Positions 10,246 through 20,468 of a stretch of DNA of 64,000 bases are shown piece after piece (the first letter of the stretch is position 1; every line of letters begins with the position of its first letter). The notes beneath the pieces were generated by a model. The model was not told the DNA's origin, did not search any database, and saw only the letters and a program-made list of their open reading frames with translations. The stretch spans positions 64,709,936 to 64,773,935 of the forward strand of contig CM059564.1 of the NCBI GenBank assembly GCA_030386875.1. Direction: 5' to 3'. This DNA comes from Morinoia aosen (lineage: Eukaryota; Arthropoda; Malacostraca; Amphipoda; Talitridae). A program made the position numbers and the translations under genes.

Positions 10246-11302
10246 CAGCTCGAGGGGGCAGCAAAATCCATTCACAAGCAACACTGTTGGACGACCGCTT
10301 TCAGCAACCAATGCCCGTGTGAACACGAATACTTTCTCGACCGCCAACGCAGGATCACAAATAGCCAGCATACCTGCCAGTGTTGGGCGCCCTCTACCTG
10401 CGACCAACACCCTCACTTCTACTAACGCTGTTGCTGCTACTTCAAGACAGCCAAACCCCTTCCTGGGACGTCCTCTGCCCGCCTCAGACAACCGCAACAC
10501 TTTCAGCACCGGCTCCAGGCCGGCCTCGACACCCGCACAGCCTGCAGCGCCAGCTGGTCGTCCCTTGTCGGCAACCAGGAGTCAGTCTCAAGGGGCAAGA
10601 TTCCCTCCTGCTCCTCCAGTGGCACCTGTTCGTCCTGTGACTCCTGCTCGCCCTGTCGCTCCTGCTCGTCCTGCGGCACCTGCTAGCCCTGTGGCACCTG
10701 CTCGCCCTGTGACACCTGCTCCTTCAGTGGCACCTGCTCGCCCTGTGACTCCTGCTCGCCCTGCGACTCCTGCTAGACCAGCGGCTCAGAGCAATCCTTT
10801 CCTCTTCAGACCTGTAAGTAACCAGAATGCCATCCAGAGAACGAACACAGTCTTCACACCCATCGCCAATAACAACGTTGGGCGACCGCTACCAGTATTC
10901 TCGAGCCCTCAACGCCCTGCACCTCGTACAACTCCACGACCTCCCGTAACTACAACTACTACTCCTCCTCCCCGGCGAACTTCTGTTACAGCACCAAGAC
11001 AGCCTTCCTTCAACAATCAGAATGAGTTATTATCTCAAGGTAATCCCTTCCTCTCTGCTGCCCGACTTAATGACGCTGCAAGACCTGCCTCCTCCAAGCC
11101 ATCTAGCAATCCATTCATCAGGCAAAACTCGATCTCGACTGCGTCACAGAAGAAGACCTCGACCAGAAAGAAGAGCGGCAGGAAACCAATACCTGTACGA
11201 GTTCCGGAAGGTTTTGAATGGCCTGGTGGTAATGGCTACTACTTCAGAATGAGCACAGGCAACTCCAAGCCCATTCAATATTTCATAAGTTACGACGACT
11301 GA
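10246..11302 (+). CDS. Secreted S-x-E repeat protein, proline-rich terminal exon (exon 4)
   Basis: The acceptor follows a long T tract (TTTTTTTCACAG, AG at 10244-10245) and enters in phase 2, exactly matching the exon 3 donor. The joined codon is AG|C, giving GQT-S-SSRG. The exon encodes residues 453-803 and stops at TGA 11300-11302. Features are five GRPL motifs (VGRPLSATN type), five NPF motifs, a block of about nine P-V/A-x-P-A-R units near 10619-10789, a TTTTTPPP run, a basic stretch (KKTSTRKKSGRKP) and the end PVRVPEGFEWPGGNGYYF followed by a short YISYDD-like tail. That aromatic end has the only Trp seen and may be a small folded or binding module. There is no Cys and no S-x-E. Joining exons 2-4 gives 2,412 nt, an exact multiple of three. 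Family unknown. Confidence 0.82.
10619..10789 (+). repeat. 18-bp coding minisatellite in exon 4
   Basis: About nine imperfect head-to-tail units of CCTGTGACTCCTGCTCGC encode P-V-T-P-A-R or close variants. The array lies wholly in frame, so unit gain or loss would change protein length without breaking the frame. Confidence 0.8.
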
Positions 11303-11628
11303 TGTTACTAGAAAATTGAATCGAAAGTAATTTCTCGAAATACGCGTTTGTTTTCACTAATTGGAACGCGTTTGTGTACATATGTATAACTTTAGAATCC
11401 AATGTATCATCACAAATGACTAAAGATTATTGGTGAGAATAATCACCTTGGATTATTAGAGATTTATATTTCATATTTTTTTCACGCTAGTAAACAACCT
11501 CATTAGTGATTTCTTTTGTCGTATGAAACCTGTTTTCCATGCGGTAGTAAGATCCTGCAGAAAAAAATCTCCTGCGTTATAAAATAACTGTGCATCGATG
11601 TATGGTATTACAAAAATAGTGGTTGTTT

Positions 11629-11634
11629 ATTAAA
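11629..11634 (+). promoter_or_regulatory. Possible variant poly(A) signal (ATTAAA)
   Basis: ATTAAA lies 327 bp after the exon 4 stop. It is a common variant signal but AT-rich DNA gives many by chance. Confidence 0.2.
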
Positions 11635-12171
11635 TGATGTTCAACGTAGGCGAAATTTATTTACTCACTATTGACCAGGCAGTGCATCACTGTTGATAGC
11701 GTTTCGTTTGGTCACTAGTGTCTCAATGCGCCTTCTTCACTTTCTTCACACGAGCTCGTGCGGCGGGCAGTTGCCAGCCGTGCACATTTTTCGCTTTGTT
11801 CCATCATCTTCCTTGTTACTTGCTTCTTTTGCCGCTTGACATGCGTACGCTTGCTTCAAAGTTTTAGCTTCGGTATCAGGTATTCTTAGCCTATATGTAC
11901 TGTAGCTTTGAATTACTTCTTTGAACAATATTCCATACCAAAATGTCTGTGTTAACGAACAATTTTTGAAATTGAACAACGAACTACATGTTTTCAGTGA
12001 ATGTCTTGTGTACAACAACATAACTCCGTTGAACGGCGGCTGCCGTGGCTTATAGTTATTCGTTTGCTCATTTCCTAAAATTGGTCGCGTTGTTTGTGTT
12101 TTTTCTTTCTAATTTATATTCAACTTTGTGAGTGAACCTTCAGAAACTTTGACGCGTAGTGAGAAGCTTCA

Positions 12172-12177
12172 AATAAA
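12172..12177 (+). promoter_or_regulatory. Candidate poly(A) signal of the long isoform
   Basis: AATAAA is followed directly by a GT-rich stretch (GAGGGTTGTTCTGTGTGGC), the usual arrangement of a cleavage/polyadenylation site. It would give exon 4 a 3' UTR of about 0.9 kb. Confidence 0.4.
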
Positions 12178-12810
12178 ACTTGAGGGTTGTTCTGTGTGGC
12201 TTATTGTCCTATTTCATTTGTAGTTCAACGCGTGCAAAACACGTTCATTAAAGTGAACGGATAATGAGTGCAATTATGATTTTTTGTTGTGAAAATTTAC
12301 TGCGTTGGTCAATTTGAAAAATTTCCGCATAACTAAATTCATTGCGATCAATGGTACAAATTTTTGGTGCAATTGATGCTTGTGAAAAAATATTTCTTGA
12401 CGTTACGAAAATCAGGTGTAACGAAAACTGAAATTTTGTGATTGAAGTTCTATGTACGTTTTTTCATAATTGCTATGCTGCTTATGTTATAAATAGTCGA
12501 TATTTTTCCCTGCTTACATCATTGAATACTTTTAAATCTCTAAGAATTCATCAATATCGTATGCCCGAATAATTCAAGAAATAACTGGAAAAAACGCGAA
12601 TTTTCATACCGTTATTAAATCAAAGACAATCGTCTGTTTTAATGTCCACGTTCAGTAATTAAGTGTTCTTTAAGTAATGTTGAATGTGAGATAAAGACAC
12701 GCTGAAAGAACCCTACCAAATTTAGAGCTACCTGATGTAATTGCGATGCTATTAAGCATGCGTCCGTCCCACTTAGGCAGGATTATGATTCAGGGATTTA
12801 AACAATGTAA

Positions 12811-12948
12811 ACAATTTAAACAATTTATTTACCACAGGTGATACAGAGGTAGAATGTTTCTTAAGTCTAGTACAATTGTCAAATTTGAGTATAGCAACCT
12901 GTGGGCCCGAATAAGTTCAGCGACTTCTAGGGTATCCTAACAAGATGC
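12811..12948 (+). repeat. R4 dispersed repeat, copy 1
   Basis: About 130 bp resembling 24601-24729. Shared words include TTTACCACA, a GAGTATAGC / GAGTGTAGC block, GGGCCCGAATAAGTTCAG versus GGGCCCAAATAAGTTCAG, and ACTTCTA with ATCCTA at the end. The family is unknown and neither copy encodes a protein. Confidence 0.65.
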
Positions 12949-12973
12949 ATCCTAACAAGATGCATCCTAAAAA
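12934..12973 (+). repeat. Short 15-bp tandem repeat
   Basis: Two exact copies and one partial copy of ATCCTAACAAGATGC sit at the right edge of the R4 copy. The other R4 copy at 24.7 kb has a single ATCCTA here, so the tandem arose locally. Confidence 0.8.
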
Positions 12974-15837
12974 AATCTGTGTATCCACCATCTAATTTCA
13001 GTTTTGTGCCGAGTGATTGATTAGTGCCGTTGCCATCAAATGTTCAATGTGATCATAGCTCGTCAAGACAAAATAAGCAAAATTTAGGGTAGCTAATATT
13101 CTTGAATCGTAGGAACGACACTTGAGTGCTCGAGTACGACACTTGAGTACCGAATGTTTAAGTATTATTTTGGTAAAAATTAAAGCCACAGGTAGATGTT
13201 CCTATGTTCATAATTGAACAAATAGAAGCAAGTTTTTCATATAAAAATTTTTGTTCATGAATATTTCATTTTTATTTTAGAGGTTAGGGAAAATACAGAA
13301 TTTGGGAGAATTGTGAGGAGTGCGCGGCTGCACTTAGCACTTCGGTGTGTCATTCCGGTGAAAGAGAGAAATTTTCGGCCGAAAATATTTGCAGTATTTA
13401 TACTCCATAATTATTCAAAAAGATGGTGTATGGATAGAGAAGTACAGTATAAAGATTTCACACGGTCAACAATTACTAAAAAGATTTCTTAAAAATTTAG
13501 AATTAGTTTTCATATTATTAATGAAGTTTTGAATTGAATCCAAGTATAAAAAATTTAGAAAGGGCTTTCAAAGCGCATGATTTAGACGTTTTCAGCTCGG
13601 AGCGATGTCCAGCAAATCTGTTAAAGGTGATATGAGTTCATTTATAGTACGGTGCACTGCTATACAAAAGATGAATGACGGTTGCAACGCTACTTTCTCC
13701 TCAATGCGCCATATTGAAGATCTTCATTCAACGCTCGTCAAAAATGAGATGAACTCTATAAACTGAGCATTGAAGTTTGAAAACAGCTTAACGCTGATTT
13801 CTGAACAGACACGCATAACGCTTGGAGTACCTAATCGTGCATTGTGCTAGATGTGTAAAGATCGATTCTGTCTTCTGAGTCGCAATTAAAAGCCACTCAA
13901 ATTTTACAGGTACTATTCCACTACTATATAACGTTCCTAGTTAAGGAACGTTCATTAGTTCTTTAACACACGTACTCTTCTAGCGTTCTTTTCCGAATTT
14001 TCGCGCTAAAACATGTAGGTGAAAAAATAATCTGCTGCATTCTTACTTCATATCCCATTTTAAGACCATAAAATTCCATAGGCAAAATATAGTTAGTTTT
14101 ACGCTCTGTCTGCATTTTTTGATTGCTTATGAAAAGCTGAAAGCTATACCCAACAATTGAGAAGTCTGCTCGTAACAACCACACAAAACAAACCCTCCGT
14201 AAAATTTGCGTTGCTGGGCTCACTGTGATGAGGACCGATAACACTGAGCGCTGGAAGAAATTTTCAGAAGGCATATTTGAACAGAATACTAACATGCAAT
14301 ACGATTTCTTGAGTACTTTCAATATCCAGCACAAAAAGAGATAGAAGGATCGTGCAGATTATACTATGCGATTATTGTTTGATCCCCCACGAGCGTATAA
14401 TTCAGTGAGTTAGTCTGTTGTTAACAGAAAAGTAAGAAAATGATAAAGAACATTGATACCTGAACATATATGTCCATACCGGCCTCTCCCGCCTGATTGT
14501 ATCTCATTCCTTAATTCATACGTTCCAATAACACGCATACACACACATTCGTATTCCACACAATCGGATATCTCTCGCACCCATCATGGTATTTGCAATA
14601 CAGACGAGCATTGTCCGCTGCCTTTTAGAGCTTTCTTTCATGGACATGCTTTCATTTTGACAACAAATAAGAAATGTAAATCGACCGTTTAATTATTGTT
14701 GTATTTAGAATAAAATTACGATTCAAATTTGTACAGAGATATATTGCAATACTGCGGTAAGAGGTTAGGATATGCAAAATAATTTGGGTTGTATTAGGTG
14801 TCCATTGGTGCATGGACCAGAGATCATTTCAAGATTACAACCAAGCACTAGAGAGCCTCGAGTTTCGATTCATGAATTATTTTCTTCGTTAACGATACAG
14901 TTCTTGGCAAGTAGTCAGAGCAGTCACTTAATTTTTTTCCTTATACGATACGCTTCTCTCAGATACTGCTTGTTTTCTTAAAATGTTGAGAGGTGCCAGG
15001 CAGTCTCGCTCTTACTTTATTTAATAAATTAATCTCCTCTCATACAGGCAGTGACGCTGTTATTCGTACGCCAACTAGCGTTCAGAGAGCCGTTTTTTTT
15101 AGAATTTGATGATTGTATCTAGACAAAATTTTTACATGGTATTAAGTACACGCAGAAAAAACTTGAATTTAGTTTTAAAATACCTGAACTAATTTAACAG
15201 CTGGAGCAAGAACATTATGCTAGAAATTTAATAAAAATACTTGTATGTTAGAACAATGCACGATACCATCAAAATTATTACCATGAACGTTGATAACTTT
15301 CCCTCCATCACACGGATGTCGCGCTCCACACTCGAATGTGGACATTTTTGTCCGTGCCGGGCTACTTCGCCATTCGTCAACAGCTACATGTTCGAATTAA
15401 AGGAAGGTTTACCGAAGCCCTGTGCTCTATCTGAGCTTTTAGTTCTCGCGATACAATATAAATTTTTAAGAAGATTCCAGTTGAGATACGTCGAAAGCTA
15501 TAACAAAGCTGCACTTCCATTTTTTTGGAGCCAGACGGTCACAGATGTAGGCGTTCTTGTATGTTTGAGGTCATTGTCGCGTTGGTATAGATACCTCCGG
15601 ACGAGTCTAGAATTTTGCGGCGATAACTGGAGGTTTTCACTTAGGAAGTACCTCGATTTTGATTGAATAATTTGATAGAATAATCCTTCGATTGCACTTA
15701 AATTCTTAGTCCCACTTGAGTTACAGCTGCTGCAAAACTTCACAACCACCAAATAATGTTGTACAAGTGCATGGTACTTAGTTCATGAGAATAATAACCT
15801 CATCTTTCTTCGTCTTTCAATCTCACCGAAGGAGATG
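12974..15837. other. Intergenic, no supported gene
   Basis: AT-rich DNA with scattered short open frames, none with splice context, codon pattern or recognisable protein. I see no repeat of note. Confidence 0.45.
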
Positions 15838-16060
15838 CAAATTGTATCTATATAAGCACTCAAAGGAAATTATAAGGTCCTGATCAGAAAGTTGGAAAGG
15901 TCTTCCTTTTCTTGAAATGGGATCGAATGGGTTTTGTTTTGTTCAGGTTAGCTTACTTTCTCTTTTCGGTTAGCTGCTGCCTTTTTTCAGTATCCATTAC
16001 TTTCTTCCTCAACTTTTTTTCACAAACATCCCTTTAAACTCGCTGTTTCTATGCGCAAGA
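15838..16060 (+). mobile_element. SINE-A copy 2, old and degenerate, 3' end lost
   Basis: Recognised by TTGTATCTAT near the start, a GGTC-TTCC-TTTTCTTGAAAT block, a TTTTCGGTTAGCTGCTGCC block and ACTTTCTTCCTCAACTTTTT, in the family order. The tail and the AATGGTGCC block are missing. No target-site duplication is seen. Confidence 0.65.
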
Positions 16061-16478
16061 GTCATAATCAAATCTGATCAAACTCGAAATCTGGCTTAGG
16101 TAATCTTTCTACGTATCTAAATTTCGCTACGTCTCGCCATACTACTCGTTCCCAAAAACTATTTTTCAAAACAGATATCTGTCAAAATTCAAGGTCGCAA
16201 AAATTATACGCGTGAAAAGGTGTTCGTCGTGGTCTGAGTTTGAGGCATTTCTTTGTAAGCAGTGTTCAATGGTACGAGCATTTATGGATGTACCGCACGG
16301 ATTTGTGTATTTACCGTAAGTTTTGGGAGATGCATTTGTGCAGAACTTTTGAGTTCACCCCTCGCTACATGCTTGTGCGCATCTCTATAGTGAAAATTTC
16401 GACAGCACACCACGCCCAAGCCAAGTCGCTGTCTTACCAAACTCTTTACACTTCTGAAATTAGCACCAGACTCAGAAG

Positions 16479-16671
16479 GACTCAGAAGGAGCGTGAGTTT
16501 TCTTCGCACATCTTCAATTCATTGTTTTGTTGATATGCTGCGCACGCTTGCAGTATACGCACCTGCCTTGATCAAGAAAAGGGTCGTATATGGTGAAATG
16601 AGTACACAATGGTTGCCGTCCACCCAAGTAATATATTTCCACCGACACTTCAATCAAATATTTTGATGGAG
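16479..16671 (+). repeat. R5 dispersed repeat, copy 1
   Basis: About 190 bp alignable by eye with 20276-20468. Shared blocks include GACTCAGAAG-AGCGT, CTTCAATTCATTGTTTTGTT versus ATTCAACTCTTTATTTACT, ACACAATGGTTGCCG-CCAC, and a final GATGGA. The copies are clearly diverged. The family is unknown. A 10-bp duplication (ACTCAGAAGG twice) marks the left edge. Confidence 0.6.
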
Positions 16672-17837
16672 CTGAGCGGTATATCAAGAGGTATCCTATC
16701 CAAGTATTTTAAAATAGTTCTGCAACTACTGCCGAACTTATGAGATCCGATGATAATTTGATTTTAATCAATGTACTTTTTTCCTTGGGCATTTAGTGAT
16801 TAAAAGAGAGAATAATAATGATGCTGCCTATTGCAACACGTTATGCTCGCTGTTGGAACTGGCTAAAATAGTTTGGTTAAAAAATATAATATGAAGCTCT
16901 GCACATATCTAAGTAAATTTTTTACAATGCCATAAATCGATGCCATTCAAGGGTAGTTTTTTATTGAATATTTGCGTCAATTCCTAGTTTGATCCCACTT
17001 TAAGTTTTTCACCGAATCATTTGAAGTTTCATGTGCCTAAAGTACTGTCTTTGCACTAGTCGATAATATTATAGATGCTCCACCGAAAACGGTGAACGAG
17101 ATAATGCTCTTGGTAAACATTTTGGCAACCTGAAATATAAACTAAACATGTCGGCTGAAAAACTGCTGTTTAAATTCATGTTCTAAAACATTCCCCGGGT
17201 GTGTTATAATGTTATTAAATTAAAATTTTGCAAAATACGCAGTAACAGTTATTGCTCAATGATTTATCTCAACAAATATCTACCACATAATTTAACTTGT
17301 ATAAAGACGCAGCGTTGTCCCCCTAGAAGCATATGGATGTATAAAATATTAGCATGGTGTTAAAGCTCTCGTTATTCTACTCTGATAAATTTTAAAAGCG
17401 GTCACAAGGCTTCATGCAGTTTGAGGCTGTGGTTTGGACACTCAAATTTTTCAAATAGTTAACGTTCATTTGACTTAGATTAGTCACGGAAACTCTTTAG
17501 TGACAAGCTCGTAATATTTTGACTAAACGAAAAGTTATTAATTTTTCCTACATTTTTCATTTCTCTGTCTTCATTGGTAAAACCTGCTCATTCTCTAGAC
17601 AATGGTGCGCTAACCCGAAGGCTGCTAAATGAAATTCCAACGAGATTCCTGTTTAATTTATGTCTAGCCATTTCATTCAAATATTACAGTAGCAGATTAA
17701 CTCTTTAATGGATGAATATAAAAACTTATCATGGGAAATTTGAAAAATTTAATGAAACGTGTTGACTTTGCTAATTCCAATTATTATTCACGACTGACAC
17801 CCACTCGTTAGCGGATTGATGGGTTCTCGACGCTGGT
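16672..17837. other. Intergenic, nothing recognised
   Basis: AT-rich DNA without supported exon, repeat or RNA gene. Confidence 0.45.
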
Positions 17838-18128
17838 GCTCGTCATAGCCTTGTACTTTAAGGACCTGCCTCCGTGCGGGCATCGAGGGTTCGAATCCCG
17901 GCGCTGGGTGGCGATTTTCTCCGTTGGGTATTTGGAAAAAAATCTAAGCACAATACCCCACTCTACCCAGGTGTCTGAAATGGGTACTGGTCTTGACCGG
18001 GGAAAAGCGTCATGGCTCCCTGAAGTTAGTAATAAGGCATTTGAAAAACCAATGTACAAGGTGATATGTATCAGGCTTGAATTGGAAATAAAGCATCCGT
18101 AGATGCCTATGGTTGTTTGTTTGTTTGC
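17838..18128 (+). mobile_element. SINE-T copy 1 (tRNA-headed SINE)
   Basis: The head has a pol III A-box-like CATAGCCTTGTAC and a B box in GAGGGTTCGAATCCCGG, as in tRNA-derived SINEs. The body (GTGGCGATTTTCTCCGTTGGG, then ACCCCACTCTACCCAGG, GGTCTTGACCGGGG, AAGCATCCGTAGATGCC) matches the copy at 35544 over about 270 bp. The tail is a GTTT repeat (18110-18128). It is not a functional tRNA gene: the head does not fold into a full cloverleaf by eye and continues straight into the body. No clear target-site duplication is seen. Confidence 0.85.
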
Positions 18129-20275
18129 AGGGTGGGGATACAAATATTTCTTGTTTCTTAAATAATATTTTTAAGCGATCGCCAAAATAAGAGTGAGGCT
18201 AAAGGCTTTTTTGATTTCATATAGCACCTAAACTAGGGAGCTTATCGGTCCATTTTCTACTCAGAAGAACGCTCCTTTCAAAGCTTCCATTCTTTTGAAT
18301 TACAAGGAAAATACAGGGTGGCGCAAAAAGAACGCATGAATTTGACCGTTTTTTTCGCCACGCTTTGCAATCGCTTATGAGGTAAAACAAATTCCTCGCT
18401 GCCAGTGTTTACTTATGCAATTCTTGCGTTCAGGTAAGCAACAGAATATTCTACCTGCAGCTCAGAGTTTTGAAAGCGGAAATATTAGATAACAAGTTAG
18501 TTTAAGCCTCTTTTACTAAGACGGCCAGAGTGGAGCAAAAAAATTCATGCATTCTTGTTTCACGACCTTTTATTTGTGTATTATAGCATTTTCCTTTTCC
18601 TTTCCATTTTCAATGTGTTTCTGCGGTTGATAACGGTTGGTTTGGTTAGGTTGTAAATAGCAAAATTAAGAAATCGACTTTACTGCTCGAATACATATCT
18701 ACCCTTCCCAAGAAATATGAATGATACAATTGCACGATAGAATTTCAACTCGTGTGGTAAGTTATTCATTTAAGAGGTCGTGAAACATGAAATGTCATTG
18801 ATTTATATACGTACGTGAATTAGAAATTTACCGATTGGGACACATACAGCCCAATACGCGGGGAACGTGTTAAATATTATGCTCCGCAGACACGACCAAA
18901 TACTTCAAACCTCAATTTTCGCTGACTTTTTAGGGCATATTTTGTAGAAAAACTGACTTCGTTTTTTGACTTTTATTGAGGAATTATAGGAAACTCTCGA
19001 TGAGAATCTAAGGTGTTGCATGAGTTCGTTAATTCACGTAAGGCACGAACTTGAGAAACGCATTACAGATTCTTCGCTCAAGAGAATCCAGGTAAAAACT
19101 AAATACGTTTTCCAGTGTCGTTTGTTAACTCAAACCTGTCATCATTTTCAAGCGCAAGTCAATGTGACGGATGAACGAAGAAGTTTTGTAAAGTTTATCG
19201 AGCATGTAGGTGTCAACTATTGTTAGTTTCATTAACGTGCCTCGTACGCTTTCGAGCTTGAAAATATGGCATATTTGCCCCTGCGCTTGATCAGTTTGGG
19301 CAAGAAAATCACGGTAAAAGCTTCTTAGAATGTAAATTATTTCTGTGGTTGCATACTGACACACATTCCAATAAAATTTAATTCCTCGTTCTTGGTTTCA
19401 ATTCGGATGTTGATATCTTGGATAGACATGACAAGTTTCAACTTCCGTCGGGCAAATTATGGGCGCCGTAATTACAGGAAGTATTAAAGCGTGAAGAAAA
19501 TAAGACGAGGCAGTTTTGGCATTCCAGAGCAGGAATGTATCAAATGAAGCTTCCTCACTTGTATGTTTAACTCCGTCAATTTTTACCAAATAATGAGATA
19601 TTTTTGAAGCTGAATGTCTTTTGGTTAATGCGGAATATCATTTTATGCCGTCTAACTTAAGCACAGCTTAATCGAAAGTTTCAAACTGAAATGATTTTTC
19701 CTTGCTCATTTTTTCAGCATTAAGAATTTAAAAAACATTCTTTTTTCTTTTTTTTTTCTTTGACATACTTGACAACTTTCAATTTTACATGAAAGCTGTG
19801 CGACTAGATTTAGAGCTCTCATTCTCAGCTGAAGAATACACACTTCAAACAAAACACAAACCATTGAATGGAATTGTTATTGCAATACCGTAACGTTGGT
19901 TGTTAAAGACGTACTTCGAAAACACGGCTAAAATTTACACCGGAGGTTATCCTTGTTTCTGTCGAAGTTTTGTACTCAATCCTTTCGGCCTTCGCATTCC
20001 TGATCAAAAGATTAAGGTATGACACAGAATGAGCAAGTATTTCACGATGCCTTTCGATAACGAACCAAGCGTTTGCAAATTTCTACCCAAATCGAAGATT
20101 CGAAAATTGCCCTCCATTGAAGTCCTGTGGAATAACATTGAGGCCGAGCCACCTCATTTGGTTTTACACTCAAGGACAATGCAGTGTTTGAAAATATCGT
20201 TCACGATTCGCTGAAGACGCAGAAATTTTCATGTTCTTTCCCATCTTAAATTCGTTGAGCATGCAGCTCAGTATG
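18129..20275. other. Intergenic, no supported gene
   Basis: No exon can be defended. An ACAGGGTGGCGCAAAAAG string at about 18312 looks like the end of some DNA transposons, but no partner end was confirmed. The rest shows no repeat. Confidence 0.4.
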
Positions 20276-20468
20276 ACTCAGAAGAAGCGTACGTTTCTCT
20301 TGCACTTATTCAACTCTTTATTTACTGGAAATGTTGCAGTCGCTTTACTCGAGAAACGCACCTGTGTCTTTATCAACAAAAGAGACTTAGGGAATGTGCG
20401 AACACAATGGTTGCCGCCCACTTAAGTGGTATGTGTCCAGCGATGCTTTAATCGTACATCTGGATGGA
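20276..20468 (+). repeat. R5 dispersed repeat, copy 2
   Basis: Partner of 16479-16671 in the same orientation, with GACTCAGAAGAAGCGT on the left and ACACAATGGTTGCCGCCCAC in the middle. Confidence 0.6.

Noticed and set aside
10240-10509. Minus-strand frame over the start of exon 4
   Set aside because: Shadow of the proline-rich exon; no start or splice context.
17838-17915. Possible tRNA gene (GGGTTCGAATCCCGG)
   Set aside because: The B-box region is good, but the A-box side and acceptor stem do not form a full cloverleaf and the sequence runs into a SINE body repeated at 35544.
18312-18570. DNA-transposon-like end (ACAGGGTGGCGCAAAAAG) with a partly inverted match near 18535
   Set aside because: The shared inverted word (about AAGAA-GCATGAATTT) is short and not at clear ends; no target duplication was seen.
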